A DNA stretch of 64,000 nt from DASZVP01 sp035546935 (GTDB lineage Bacteria; Patescibacteriota; Saccharimonadia; Saccharimonadales; UBA4665). The number at the start of each line of letters is the position of its first letter. Within the stretch, counting starts at the first letter, position 1. This document shows, one piece after another, positions 25,965 to 34,127 of this stretch. The translations under genes and the position numbers were made by a program. The notes beneath the pieces were generated by a model, which worked only from the letters and a program-made list of their open reading frames with translations, was not told the DNA's origin and did not search any database. The stretch is taken from the NCBI GenBank assembly GCA_035546935.1, contig DASZVP010000002.1, positions 310,001-374,000 on the forward strand, in the 5' to 3' direction.

Positions 25965-26852
25965 ATGGCTATATCTGATAAAAAACCAAACTTCCTGATA
26001 ATTGGCGCACCGCGCTGCGGCACGACATCCCTGCACGACAAGCTTAGCCGTCATCCTGAAATTTTTATGTCGAATATAAAAGAGCCGCACTTTTTCTCAA
26101 GTTTTGATTTCCCGTTTCCCGAGAACGAAATTCATCACGTGACTCATAATCCAGATGTCTACGGGCGACTATTTGAAGATGCCGGCAACAGGCTGGCGGG
26201 CGAATCGAGCACCTATTATCTGGCCGATCCTGAGGCGCCGGCCAAAATCAAAGCTTATAACCCGGATATGAAGCTGATTGCGATTCTGCGTGACCCGGTT
26301 GACCGTGCCTATTCGCAGTATTTGCAGTACGAACGCCGTGGTAAGCAAACTAAAACTTTTGCCGAAACCATTGAGCTGCTTTTAGCTGAACCGGGCGAGT
26401 CACCGATTTATGACCTGGTAATGCTCGGCCGCTACGGCGAACAACTGCAGCGTTACTATCAGCATTTTCCAAAGAAACAGCTGCTCGTGGTGATGTTTGA
26501 TGACCTGACTAAGCAGCCAGTAGAAACCCTGGCTAAAATATTAAACTTCTTGGGAGTTGACCCATCGCCAGCCGGCCGGCTGGCTGAGGCTGCCGCCCAA
26601 AATCAGCATCAAGTGCCGCGCAGCCAGACCCTGGCCCGACTGGCTAATAACCGGCAAATTATGAAAGTCGGCTTAAAGCTTGTGCCTCGGCCACTGCTGC
26701 GTTTTGTCCGCAACAATATTCTGCTCAAAAAGGGTAGTGACAAAGCGCCGCTGGACGAAGAGACGGCGCTCAAGCTGCAGGATGCGTACGCCGCAGATGA
26801 AAAAGTCCTGGCCAAAGTATTAGGCCGACCAGCCAGCTGGATCAAGTCATGA
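25965..26852 (+). CDS. PAPS-dependent sulfotransferase
   Basis: 295 residues. The 5'-phosphosulfate loop is 'FLIIGAPRCGTTSLHDKL' (residues 10-27) and the 3'-phosphate-binding segment 'MKLIAILRDPVDRAYSQYLQY'. 'KEPHFF' is also typical of the bacterial Sulfotransfer_1 / heparan-sulfate-like branch. It transfers sulfate from PAPS to a hydroxyl or amine, here probably of a glycan or glycolipid since the neighbour is a membrane flippase-like protein. It abuts the PAPS synthase gene and overlaps the next gene by 4 nt (ATGA). Acceptor unknown. Confidence 0.93.
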   Translation: MAISDKKPNFLIIGAPRCGTTSLHDKLSRHPEIFMSNIKEPHFFSSFDFPFPENEIHHVTHNPDVYGRLFEDAGNRLAGESSTYYLADPEAPAKIKAYNPDMKLIAILRDPVDRAYSQYLQYERRGKQTKTFAETIELLLAEPGESPIYDLVMLGRYGEQLQRYYQHFPKKQLLVVMFDDLTKQPVETLAKILNFLGVDPSPAGRLAEAAAQNQHQVPRSQTLARLANNRQIMKVGLKLVPRPLLRFVRNNILLKKGSDKAPLDEETALKLQDAYAADEKVLAKVLGRPASWIKS

Positions 26853-27808
26853 GCGACGCAGCCAAAGCTAAACCAATGTGGCGCCGCTTAATTGGCCCGG
26901 TGTTACTTTTAGCCATACTGTTTTTCCTCTTACTATATTTAAAAAGTATCGACTGGCATAAGATCGCTCAACTTAGCGTCAACTGGTACTGGCTGGTCTT
27001 GGCTAGCGTGCTGGCCATGGCTGGGCGATACTGGGCAGTGAACGTCTGGCGAGTGATCTTGAGCTGCTTAGGGGTCGAGAAACTGCCGCCATATGGTGCA
27101 ATGGCCCAGGTTTTTGCTAAAGCCTGGATGGCACGCTATATCCCGGGCACAGTAGCGTGGGTAGCCGGCCGCATTTATCTGGCCAGCCAGTACGGCATTA
27201 GTGTGAGCCGACTCACCGTTTCGTCGTTGCTGGAAGGCGGAATGCAAATTGTTGCCGGTATTGTGCTGAGTCTGATCTTAATTGCGCTCGGCGGCAATGT
27301 TAGCGATATTTCCATGCCTGTGAAGGTGTTTGCGGTGGTAGTGGCGCTGCTGTCTATGCTGGCGCTCTTGCCGCCGATCTTCAACCGCATTCTGCATGTT
27401 GCCCACTTGGCAGTAAAACGCCGCAAAGCCAGTGACGAACTGCGGGTTAACGGCAAGGCTGTCAGCCGGTCATTTTTGCTGTTTTGTATCGGCACCTTAA
27501 TCGCGGGTACTGCTAACTACTTTGTAGCTAAATCAATTATGCCGCATCTAGGCGGTGATCATTATTTGTACATGGTAGGTGTTTTTGGCTTAGCTGGCGC
27601 CATTGGTATCGCGACGCCGTTTTTGCCCAGCGGCATTGGAGTCCGAGACGGAATACAATTGGTGCTGTTGGCGCTGATTATGCCTAAAGAAACTGCGCTG
27701 GCCGTAACCGTGCTCAGTCGCTTGTGGTCGGTGGTGGTTGATGTACTGTTCTTCCTGGTGGCAGTTGGCTTTCATCACCGACAACGTCAAGTCGACAAGG
27801 CTGCTTGA
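26849..27808 (+). CDS. Flippase-like integral membrane protein (LPG synthase TM family)
   Basis: 319 residues with about 8 membrane helices. The pattern 'IDWHKIAQLSVNWYWLVLASVLAMAGRYWAVNVWRVIL', the central 'AWMARYIPGTVAWVAGR' and the C-terminal 'FLPSGIGVRDGIQLVLL' fit the lysylphosphatidylglycerol synthetase transmembrane (UPF0104) family, many members of which are thought to move lipid-linked products across the membrane. There is no aminoacyltransferase domain. The ATGA overlap with the sulfotransferase suggests it handles the sulfated product, though that is inference. Confidence 0.85.
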   Translation: MSDAAKAKPMWRRLIGPVLLLAILFFLLLYLKSIDWHKIAQLSVNWYWLVLASVLAMAGRYWAVNVWRVILSCLGVEKLPPYGAMAQVFAKAWMARYIPGTVAWVAGRIYLASQYGISVSRLTVSSLLEGGMQIVAGIVLSLILIALGGNVSDISMPVKVFAVVVALLSMLALLPPIFNRILHVAHLAVKRRKASDELRVNGKAVSRSFLLFCIGTLIAGTANYFVAKSIMPHLGGDHYLYMVGVFGLAGAIGIATPFLPSGIGVRDGIQLVLLALIMPKETALAVTVLSRLWSVVVDVLFFLVAVGFHHRQRQVDKAA

Positions 27809-28557
27809 CCGATTGGCCTACTATATTGTGGTGTGATCGCAATTTGGTGCGATACATTTTCTCCGGCAAGGCCGACAACGGCAACCGCAATATCGTCTCG
27901 GCGCGGTGCTTGTTCCATAATAGTGGGACCCACTTCGGCAATTGTTTGAGCCTGGTCCATAATACCTTCAATCATTACGGGTGGGGCTCCATCGCTGGCC
28001 ACTACAGCCAGCCAGGCGGCGCTATAAGGTACAACCAGGCTGCCAACTAATTCTTGAGTGCGAATTTGCTGCATGGTGCGGTGTCTGCCCAAAAACTGGG
28101 TGGTGTCGACGTGCCGGCGATTGCCCTGCGGCCAAAACTTAGTTGGATTGTGAATGATGAGTCGCTGAGGATCGTTTTCGCTCGGAAAGACACGGTAATC
28201 AATGTGGGCGCTGGCGTCTCCAACGACGGCATGGGCAATTTCAATGCCCTGCGGTCGTAAGTCAAAACAAACTAGGCTTAGTGTGGCGTGTGGTTCTGGG
28301 AAAAAAGGCCAGCTTTTCAGATTGTCTAACTGGTGAACTACACCTCTGACCGCATTTTCAGTTGACGATTTGCGAACGTCATCATAGGCGTCCAGGATTT
28401 GCGGCAGAAAACGGCGCACAGGACGGCTTAAGCGTGCGGTGTGGGAACCGTCAATTGCGGCAATTGCTCGCCGCTCAGGGTCGACGTAAACTCGATCATG
28501 TCCTTTGCGCCGGTGCTTATAGCTGCCGCCATAAAATTCAAACTGTGGTTGCTGCAT
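27787..28557 (-). CDS. PP2C-like serine/threonine phosphatase (divergent)
   Basis: 256 residues. Elements matching the PPM/PP2C fold: 'KGHDRVYVDPERRAIAAIDGSHT' (like NQDR...AVADG), 'IEIAHAVVGDASAHI', 'WLAVVASDGAP' (like LASDG) and 'RRDDIAVAVVG' (like DDVTVVV), which together supply the metal-binding Asp residues in order. It is rather divergent and loses the usual first GxR spacing, so activity is not certain. A TACAAT -10 ends 8 nt before the ATG. Its 3' end overlaps the flippase-like gene by 22 nt on the other strand. No kinase is adjacent. Confidence 0.65.
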   Translation of the reverse strand: MQQPQFEFYGGSYKHRRKGHDRVYVDPERRAIAAIDGSHTARLSRPVRRFLPQILDAYDDVRKSSTENAVRGVVHQLDNLKSWPFFPEPHATLSLVCFDLRPQGIEIAHAVVGDASAHIDYRVFPSENDPQRLIIHNPTKFWPQGNRRHVDTTQFLGRHRTMQQIRTQELVGSLVVPYSAAWLAVVASDGAPPVMIEGIMDQAQTIAEVGPTIMEQAPRRDDIAVAVVGLAGENVSHQIAITPQYSRPIGQAALST

Positions 28558-28660
28558 ATTGCTCTATTGTACGTGATGATTATAGATCAAAAGAGATGTC
28601 TAAGCTAGTTTTCAGATTTGGTCTCTACACTGTTTAAGCATTAAGGTAAGATAGGTAGAT

Positions 28661-29155
28661 ATGGCTGAGAGGCATCAATTATCACTAAGGCGCAAATTAG
28701 CCACCACTGTCATTACATTAGTCGTAATTGCCGGTTTGGTGGTGCTGGCAGATCATTTGAAAACCCAATCATCTGCGGTCGCAGCCTCACCAAGCGCGCA
28801 AACTATTGCCACCTCGCCCAGCAATTCAATCAGTGATGAACAAGCCACCAGCAGCGCCTCGTATAAAGACGGCAGCTACACAGCCAGTGAAAGTTACTTT
28901 GTGCCGCCTGGGCAGGAAAGCATTCAGGTTAATCTGACAATTACCAATGGGGTGGTGACCGACTCATCGGTAGCCAACAGCGAAAATGACCGCGAATCTG
29001 CCATTTTCCAGCAGGAATTTGCCTCTGCCTACAAGAATCAAGTTGTCGGCAGGGCCATTAGCGCGTTGAACATATCTTCAATCTCAGGTGCTTCAGATAC
29101 TACCCGGGCATTTAATGACGCGCTCGACCAAATTCGGCACGAGGCGGAGACTTAA
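28661..29155 (+). CDS. Membrane-anchored FMN-binding (flavinylated) protein
   Basis: 164 residues. One N-terminal membrane helix ('LATTVITLVVIAGLVVLADHL', residues 13-33), a Ser/Ala/Thr-rich linker, then an FMN_bind domain: 'YKDGSYTASESYFVPPGQESIQVNLTITNGVVTDSSV' and, near the end, 'ISGASDTTRAFNDALDQIR'. SGAS-x-x-T is the covalent flavinylation motif read by ApbE. The domain should lie outside the membrane and carry FMN as an electron shuttle. The next gene is apbE, overlapping by one base (TAATG). Confidence 0.9.
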   Translation: MAERHQLSLRRKLATTVITLVVIAGLVVLADHLKTQSSAVAASPSAQTIATSPSNSISDEQATSSASYKDGSYTASESYFVPPGQESIQVNLTITNGVVTDSSVANSENDRESAIFQQEFASAYKNQVVGRAISALNISSISGASDTTRAFNDALDQIRHEAET

Positions 29156-30027
29156 TGCTCATGGGTGCGTGGCGGGACGAATTCGAGGCCATTGGCACCC
29201 GTTGGATCATTGACTTCGATCGCTTGAACTCAAGTGACTCCACAGTTCTGCTAGCCGCAATTCACAAACGCATTGACGCATTTGACCGCAATTACTCCCG
29301 TTTTCGGAAGGACTCGCTCGTCAGTCAAATGGCTCATCGAGCCGGCCGGTATGAATTGCCGCCCAACGCCTTTAAAATGCTGCAATTTTTCGAACGGCTT
29401 TATCGGGCGACTAACGGCTTAATCACTCCGCTTATTGGCCAGACTCTGGTCGACGCCGGCTACGACGCGGAGTATTCATTGCGACCTCAACAGCCTGCCG
29501 CCGCACCGAAGTGGGAGGACGTAATTCAATACGATGCGCAATCACTTACGCTGAGTCGCCCGGTGCTTCTCGACTTCGGTGCGGCCGGCAAGGGCTACCT
29601 GGTAGATTTATTGGTTGAAATAATTCGCGCCGCCGGTGTTGACAACTTTACGATTAATGCTGGCGGCGACATTTTCCGTTCCGGCGGACCAATTACCGTT
29701 GGCTTGGAAAACCCTCAGAATACGACGGAAGCGATCGGTACAATTAAGGTGGCCAACCAGAGTCTGTGCGCCTCATCAGTAAGCCGCCGTGATTGGGGCA
29801 AATATCACCATATCATCAACCCTGAAACCCTCGCTTCGCCTCGGGGTATATTGTCTACGTGGGTTCTGGCTGACGACTGCATGACGGCTGACGGTCTTGC
29901 CACCGCACTGTTCTTGGTGCCGCCGGTTGCGCTCGATGAGTTGAAATTTGGTTACGCCGTGCTGAGCGCTGATATGAGCCTTGAGCAATCATCTAATTTT
30001 CCCGCCATGGTCTTTACTGCCGTATGA
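29155..30027 (+). CDS. apbE: FAD:protein FMN transferase (ApbE)
   Basis: 290 residues. Motifs: 'EFEAIGTRWIIDF' at the N-terminus, 'NYSRFRKDSLVSQM', 'LDFGAAGKGYLVDLLVEII' (the DlGaiaKGyavD signature), 'NFTINAGGDIFRSGG' and 'HHIINPETLASP', then 'DCMTADGLATALF'. ApbE attaches FMN from FAD to a Ser/Thr in the motif found in the preceding protein. There is no clear signal peptide, so it may act in the cytoplasm before export or be exported differently. It overlaps both neighbours by 1 and 4 nt: a tight operon. Confidence 0.95.
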   Translation: MLMGAWRDEFEAIGTRWIIDFDRLNSSDSTVLLAAIHKRIDAFDRNYSRFRKDSLVSQMAHRAGRYELPPNAFKMLQFFERLYRATNGLITPLIGQTLVDAGYDAEYSLRPQQPAAAPKWEDVIQYDAQSLTLSRPVLLDFGAAGKGYLVDLLVEIIRAAGVDNFTINAGGDIFRSGGPITVGLENPQNTTEAIGTIKVANQSLCASSVSRRDWGKYHHIINPETLASPRGILSTWVLADDCMTADGLATALFLVPPVALDELKFGYAVLSADMSLEQSSNFPAMVFTAV

Positions 30028-31487
30028 ACGCCATCGACCGATTATTAAACCGCTTCACTATGTACCGTTTGGTGCTTTATGCGCTTATTTCCTATGTTAT
30101 TTTAGGCTTCTTTTGGGCGTTCGCTAACCGCCTGCCTTTTAGTTTGGGCGAGCTTGTCGGATCTTTAGCAGTCTTATTGGTCGTGACCTATATCACTAAC
30201 CGGGTCTTTGGCGGGCTGTGGCGCGTACCGACCAATTCCGAGTCGTGGCTGATAACGGCGCTGATTTTATTTTTAATTTTAGAGCCGGCACTAAACGCAA
30301 GCGGCTATCTGATGCTCGTCGTTGCCGGTGTGGTTGCCGTCTCGAGCAAATTCCTTTTGGCTGTGCGAGGACGGCATATTTTCAACCCGGCAGCTTTGGC
30401 GGCTGCGGTTCTCAGCTTAACAGCCATACAGCCGACAATTTGGTGGTTGGGCAGCAGCAAATTTTGGCCATTAACGCTGCTTTTTGGTTTGGCGGTTGTT
30501 CGCAAACAACGCCGTTTTTCGCTGGTTTTAATTTTTGCTGCAGTTGGCTTGCTTGTCCAAACATTGCTGATTGTTCACCATCAAGCGCCATTAATCAGCA
30601 CGTTGCACAATGATTTGATCTCATCGCCACTGATTTTTCTGGGCACGATCATGTTGACCGAACCGGCTACAATGCCGCCGCGGCGCCAGCAGCAGCTGCT
30701 GTTCGGGGCGATTGTAGCTGTTTTATATGCGACGGCCTGGCACGTTGGCAGGCTGTATGTTTATCCGGAAGTGGCGCTGCTGCTGGGCAATCTCTATGCC
30801 TTTGCCGTCTCATCTAAAGCTGGCTTACAGTTGGAATTGCTGCGTATTGATAAGATCTCAGATCGTGTCGCAGATTATGTTTTTCGCCCCGAGCGGAGAT
30901 TGCAGTTTATGGCGGGCCAATACATGCAATGGACTCTGCCGGGCGTTAAGTTTGATAGTCGCGGTAATCGTCGAAGTTTCACAATTGCCTCAGCACCGAG
31001 CGAAGCTGATGTTCATTTAGGTGTTAAGTTTTATGAGCCGTCGAGCGCCTTTAAGGCGCGGCTGCGCCATCTCAAGCCAGGCGACAAAATTTATGGCAGC
31101 CAAATCGGTGGTGACTTCACTTTGAGCGGAAATGAAAACAAAAAAATTGCCTGGATCGCGGGCGGCATTGGCGTCACGCCGTTTCGCAGCATGGCCCAAA
31201 GTCTGGTTGACCAAAATCTGCAAGCCGATGTTGTGCTGCTTTATAAAGTTGCGGACAAAACGGAGCTGGCCTTTGCAGAAGTTTTTGCGGCGGCGCGTGA
31301 GCATGGTGTAAAGGCTATTCCTTTAACGGGCCGTCTGGATAAAACGATGATCACTGAAAAGATTCCCGACTACGCCGAGAGGCTGTTTTATGTCTCCGGG
31401 CCGAACGCCATGGTCGACGCCACGCGTGCTCAGCTGACTGATCTGGGCGTAAAACAGATCAAAACTGACCACTTTGCCGGCTATTAA
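30024..31487 (+). CDS. NqrB/RnfD-like membrane domain fused to ferredoxin reductase-type domain
   Basis: 487 residues. Residues 1-260 hold about 8-9 membrane helices with 'RGRHIFNPAALAAAVLSL' resembling the FNPAA segment of NqrB/RnfD subunits, which span the membrane and pass electrons to flavins. Residues 265-487 are an FAD/NAD(P) reductase: 'RSFTIASAP' (FAD binding), 'IAWIAGGIGVTPFRSMAQSL' (nucleotide binding) and 'RLFYVSGPNAMVDATRAQL'. The fusion would take electrons from NAD(P)H and deliver them across the membrane to the FMN protein of the same operon. Start overlaps the apbE stop (ATGA). Confidence 0.88.
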   Translation: MNAIDRLLNRFTMYRLVLYALISYVILGFFWAFANRLPFSLGELVGSLAVLLVVTYITNRVFGGLWRVPTNSESWLITALILFLILEPALNASGYLMLVVAGVVAVSSKFLLAVRGRHIFNPAALAAAVLSLTAIQPTIWWLGSSKFWPLTLLFGLAVVRKQRRFSLVLIFAAVGLLVQTLLIVHHQAPLISTLHNDLISSPLIFLGTIMLTEPATMPPRRQQQLLFGAIVAVLYATAWHVGRLYVYPEVALLLGNLYAFAVSSKAGLQLELLRIDKISDRVADYVFRPERRLQFMAGQYMQWTLPGVKFDSRGNRRSFTIASAPSEADVHLGVKFYEPSSAFKARLRHLKPGDKIYGSQIGGDFTLSGNENKKIAWIAGGIGVTPFRSMAQSLVDQNLQADVVLLYKVADKTELAFAEVFAAAREHGVKAIPLTGRLDKTMITEKIPDYAERLFYVSGPNAMVDATRAQLTDLGVKQIKTDHFAGY

Positions 31488-31517
31488 GTCTGTAGTGCGA
31501 AGACAGGCACACCGGTA

Positions 31518-31546
31518 TTGCTTAACAGAGGTAATTATGCTAAAGT
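31518..31546 (+). promoter_or_regulatory. Promoter of typA
   Basis: TTGCTT (31518-31523), 17 nt, TAAAGT (31541-31546), with an extended TGC before the -10. The ATG follows 13 nt after the -10, leaving a leader of roughly 6 nt without a Shine-Dalgarno. Confidence 0.5.
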
Positions 31547-31559
31547 TACTTGACTATTT

Positions 31560-33383
31560 ATGAGCCAAGATCCAGCGAAAATTCGTAATATTGCTATTAT
31601 TGCCCACGTCGACCACGGCAAGACGACATTGGTTGATGGCCTCTTGAAACAATCCAAAACCTTTCGTGAAAATCAAGCGGAGATGAGCCAAGAGTTGATC
31701 ATGGACAGCGGCGACCAGGAGCGCGAGCGCGGCATCACGATTACGGCCAAAGTTACAGCCGTTCAACACGGCGATTACCGCATCAACATTATCGATACAC
31801 CGGGCCATGCCGATTTCTCTGGCGAAGTGGAGCGTACGCTCAATATGGCTGATGGCTGCCTTTTGATTGTCGACGCCCAAGAGGGTCCAATGCCGCAAAC
31901 TAAGTTCGTGCTGGAAAAAGCTTTGGAAGCTGAACTTAAACCGATTGTGATCGTTAACAAAATCGACAAGCCCGGCAGTCGCATTGCCGAAGTCGAAGAC
32001 GAGCTGGCTGATCTGTTTTTGGAGCTCGCCGTACATGAAGATCAGCTGCATTACCCGGTTTACTACGCTATTGGCCGTGAAGGCAAGGCCTGGGAAAATC
32101 CACAGCCGGATACGGCCGCAGTGGCCAACCTAGAGCCAATTTTCGACGCCATCATCAATAAGATCCCGGCACCGCAGGTGGAATCAGACAAGCCATTTCA
32201 AATGCTGGTGACGGCGCTGGGCTGGGACAGCTTTAAAGGCAAGTACGCTATTGGCCGCATCAGCCGCGGCACAGTGAAGCCAGGCGATCAAGTGGTTCTA
32301 TGCAAAAAAGACGGCCTTCAGACGAAAGCCAAAGTTGAGCTGGTTTTCATGAGCCACGGCGTGTCAAAATTTGAAGTTCCCGGCGGTGTGGCCGGTGATA
32401 TTGTGCAGCTGACCGGCATTGCCGACGCTCAAATTGGGGAGACTGTTTGTGATGCTGAAAATCCTGAAGTTTTACCGACTATCGAAGTTGAAGCCCCAAC
32501 CTTGCGCGTTTATTTAGGCCCCAACACCAGCCCATTTAAGGGCAAAGAAGGCGAATTTAACACTTCGCGCCAAATCGCTGAGCGTCTGCACAAAGAACTG
32601 GAGACCAACGTCGGCTTGCGCGTCGAAGACGACGGCATCGGTTTTACTGTTGCCGGCCGTGGCGAGCTCCACCTGGGCGTTTTAATTGAAACCATGCGCC
32701 GCGAAGGTTTTGAATTTGAAGTCGGTCGTCCGCAAGTTGTTACCCACGAAGAAAATGGTGCCGAAGTTGAGCCGCTTGAGGAAGTTATTATCGAAGTTCC
32801 GGCCGAACATGTCGGCACTGTCCAGATGGAGCTCGGCCAGCGCCGGGCCACGCTCAAGGAGCAGTTTGCCAGTCCTAAAGGTGTCACCAAACTTATTTAC
32901 GAAATGCCAACTCGTGCCTTACTCGGTATGCGCAACATTTTATTGACCAACACCAAGGGCACGATTGTCATGAATAGCCTGGTAACGGGCTATCAACCGG
33001 TTGGCCAACCGCTCGAGCAGCTGCGCAACGGTGTATTGATATCCTTTGAGACAGGCGTGACCACGCCATATGCGCTGGAAATGGCCGAAGAACGCGGCAC
33101 GCTGTTTGTCGGCCCGGCCGAGAATGTTTATGCCGGCCAAATTGTCGGCCTCAATAGTCGAGGTGACGACCTGGAAATGAACGTCTGCAAAGCCAAGCAT
33201 CTAACCAACATGCGCAGCAAATCGTCTGACGGCACGGTTCAACTGACACCGGCAACTATCTTTAGTCTGGAACAATGCCTGGACTTTATTGAAAATGACG
33301 AGCTGCTTGAAGTGACGCCCAAAAACTTGCGCCTGCGTAAACGTGAGCTCGATCCCACCAAACGCAAACGCGCCAACCGCTAG
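31560..33383 (+). CDS. typA: Ribosome-associated GTPase TypA/BipA
   Basis: 607 residues, normal for the family. G1 'AHVDHGKTTLVDGLL', G2/switch 'ERERGITITAK', G3 'DTPGHADFSGEVER', G4 'VNKIDKPGSR'. Then elongation-factor-like domains and the BipA C-terminal domain ('RGTLFVGPAENVYAGQIVG', 'KAKHLTNMRSKSSDGTVQLTP'). TypA binds the 70S ribosome and helps 50S assembly and stress or cold adaptation. It has its own promoter with a very short leader, and a strong hairpin follows. Confidence 0.97.
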   Translation: MSQDPAKIRNIAIIAHVDHGKTTLVDGLLKQSKTFRENQAEMSQELIMDSGDQERERGITITAKVTAVQHGDYRINIIDTPGHADFSGEVERTLNMADGCLLIVDAQEGPMPQTKFVLEKALEAELKPIVIVNKIDKPGSRIAEVEDELADLFLELAVHEDQLHYPVYYAIGREGKAWENPQPDTAAVANLEPIFDAIINKIPAPQVESDKPFQMLVTALGWDSFKGKYAIGRISRGTVKPGDQVVLCKKDGLQTKAKVELVFMSHGVSKFEVPGGVAGDIVQLTGIADAQIGETVCDAENPEVLPTIEVEAPTLRVYLGPNTSPFKGKEGEFNTSRQIAERLHKELETNVGLRVEDDGIGFTVAGRGELHLGVLIETMRREGFEFEVGRPQVVTHEENGAEVEPLEEVIIEVPAEHVGTVQMELGQRRATLKEQFASPKGVTKLIYEMPTRALLGMRNILLTNTKGTIVMNSLVTGYQPVGQPLEQLRNGVLISFETGVTTPYALEMAEERGTLFVGPAENVYAGQIVGLNSRGDDLEMNVCKAKHLTNMRSKSSDGTVQLTPATIFSLEQCLDFIENDELLEVTPKNLRLRKRELDPTKRKRANR

Positions 33384-33395
33384 CTAAAGCATAAT

Positions 33396-33426
33396 AAAAA
33401 AAGCGGAGGCCGCTTAAAGCCTCCGC
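33396..33426 (-). terminator. Intrinsic terminator of the KGG protein gene
   Basis: GCGGAGGC (33403-33410) pairs with GCCTCCGC (33419-33426). The A run at 33396-33402 becomes a seven-T tract on the minus strand, so it ends leftward transcription. It may also stall rightward typA transcripts. Confidence 0.85.
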
Positions 33427-33447
33427 ATGGGATGTGGGGGAGACAGG

Positions 33448-33663
33448 CTAGCTGGTGGTGTCGCTATCGCTGTCACTATCGCTGCGGCTGCTGTGCTGAC
33501 CACCGCGTTTTGCGGCCTCAGTCGAGCCAGCGGCGCCGCTGGTGTTGCTGTTGCTCGAGCTTGAGCTGGAGCGGTTACCGCCGCCACTTGCTTTACCACC
33601 TTTGCTGGCGATCTTACGTTGCTTTTCGTCGTCCATACTGGCAAAACCTTGATTTCCTGCCAT
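33448..33663 (-). CDS. KGG-repeat stress-induced protein
   Basis: 71 residues, with a GAGGAGGGC Shine-Dalgarno. 'NQGFASMDDEKQRKIASKGGKASGGG' matches the KGG motif (PF10685) of small, disordered stress proteins such as E. coli YciG and fungal Con-10. The C-terminus is a Ser/Asn/Thr stretch ending in repeated Ser-Asp. Likely a soluble, intrinsically disordered protein made under stress or in stationary phase. Monocistronic, with its own terminator. Confidence 0.88.
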   Translation of the reverse strand: MAGNQGFASMDDEKQRKIASKGGKASGGGNRSSSSSSNSNTSGAAGSTEAAKRGGQHSSRSDSDSDSDTTS

Positions 33664-33750
33664 AAGCCCTCCTCGTTAATTAATGTTCTTTAACCTTACC
33701 AAGGAGTCGGCGACGGCGCAGTGAGATTTTAAACGCGCCGGCTGTATGAT

Positions 33751-34098
33751 TTATTTCTTTTCAAAGAAAACCATCAGATAGCCGTTAGGATCGCGCATGC
33801 TGAATTCGCGGCGCTTGTTAACGGTTTTTTGGGGTTCGCTCTCAATTTCATAGCCCGCCTTAACCGCTGCCTCGTAAAAAGCATCAAGTTCAACACTGAC
33901 GAGTACTAACGGGCCATCTTTTTGACTTTCATCAATGTCATTGGCAACATGAAATTCGATTGAAAACCAGTTGAGGTAAGCGATCGCCATCCGTCCGTCA
34001 TTGCTGTCGATGCGGAAGCCCAGGCCTTCGTACCATTTGACTGTCCTTTCTAAATCTACGACTTTATAAACCAGTGCAGAGACGCTTTTAGGTTTCAT
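33751..34098 (-). CDS. VOC (glyoxalase/bleomycin-resistance) family protein
   Basis: 115 residues. A single vicinal-oxygen-chelate module: 'LVYKVVDLERTVKWYEGLGFRIDSNDGRMAIAYL' and, at the end, 'FSMRDPNGYLMVFFEKK', with the conserved terminal Glu and the DPdGn motif. Members dimerise to form a metal or ligand site used for glyoxalase, dioxygenase or antibiotic-binding functions; the exact substrate cannot be assigned. 'SIEFHVAND' supplies a likely metal ligand. Confidence 0.88.
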   Translation of the reverse strand: MKPKSVSALVYKVVDLERTVKWYEGLGFRIDSNDGRMAIAYLNWFSIEFHVANDIDESQKDGPLVLVSVELDAFYEAAVKAGYEIESEPQKTVNKRREFSMRDPNGYLMVFFEKK

Positions 34099-34127
34099 TG
34101 TTTACACTCCTTTTGTCTTATTATATC

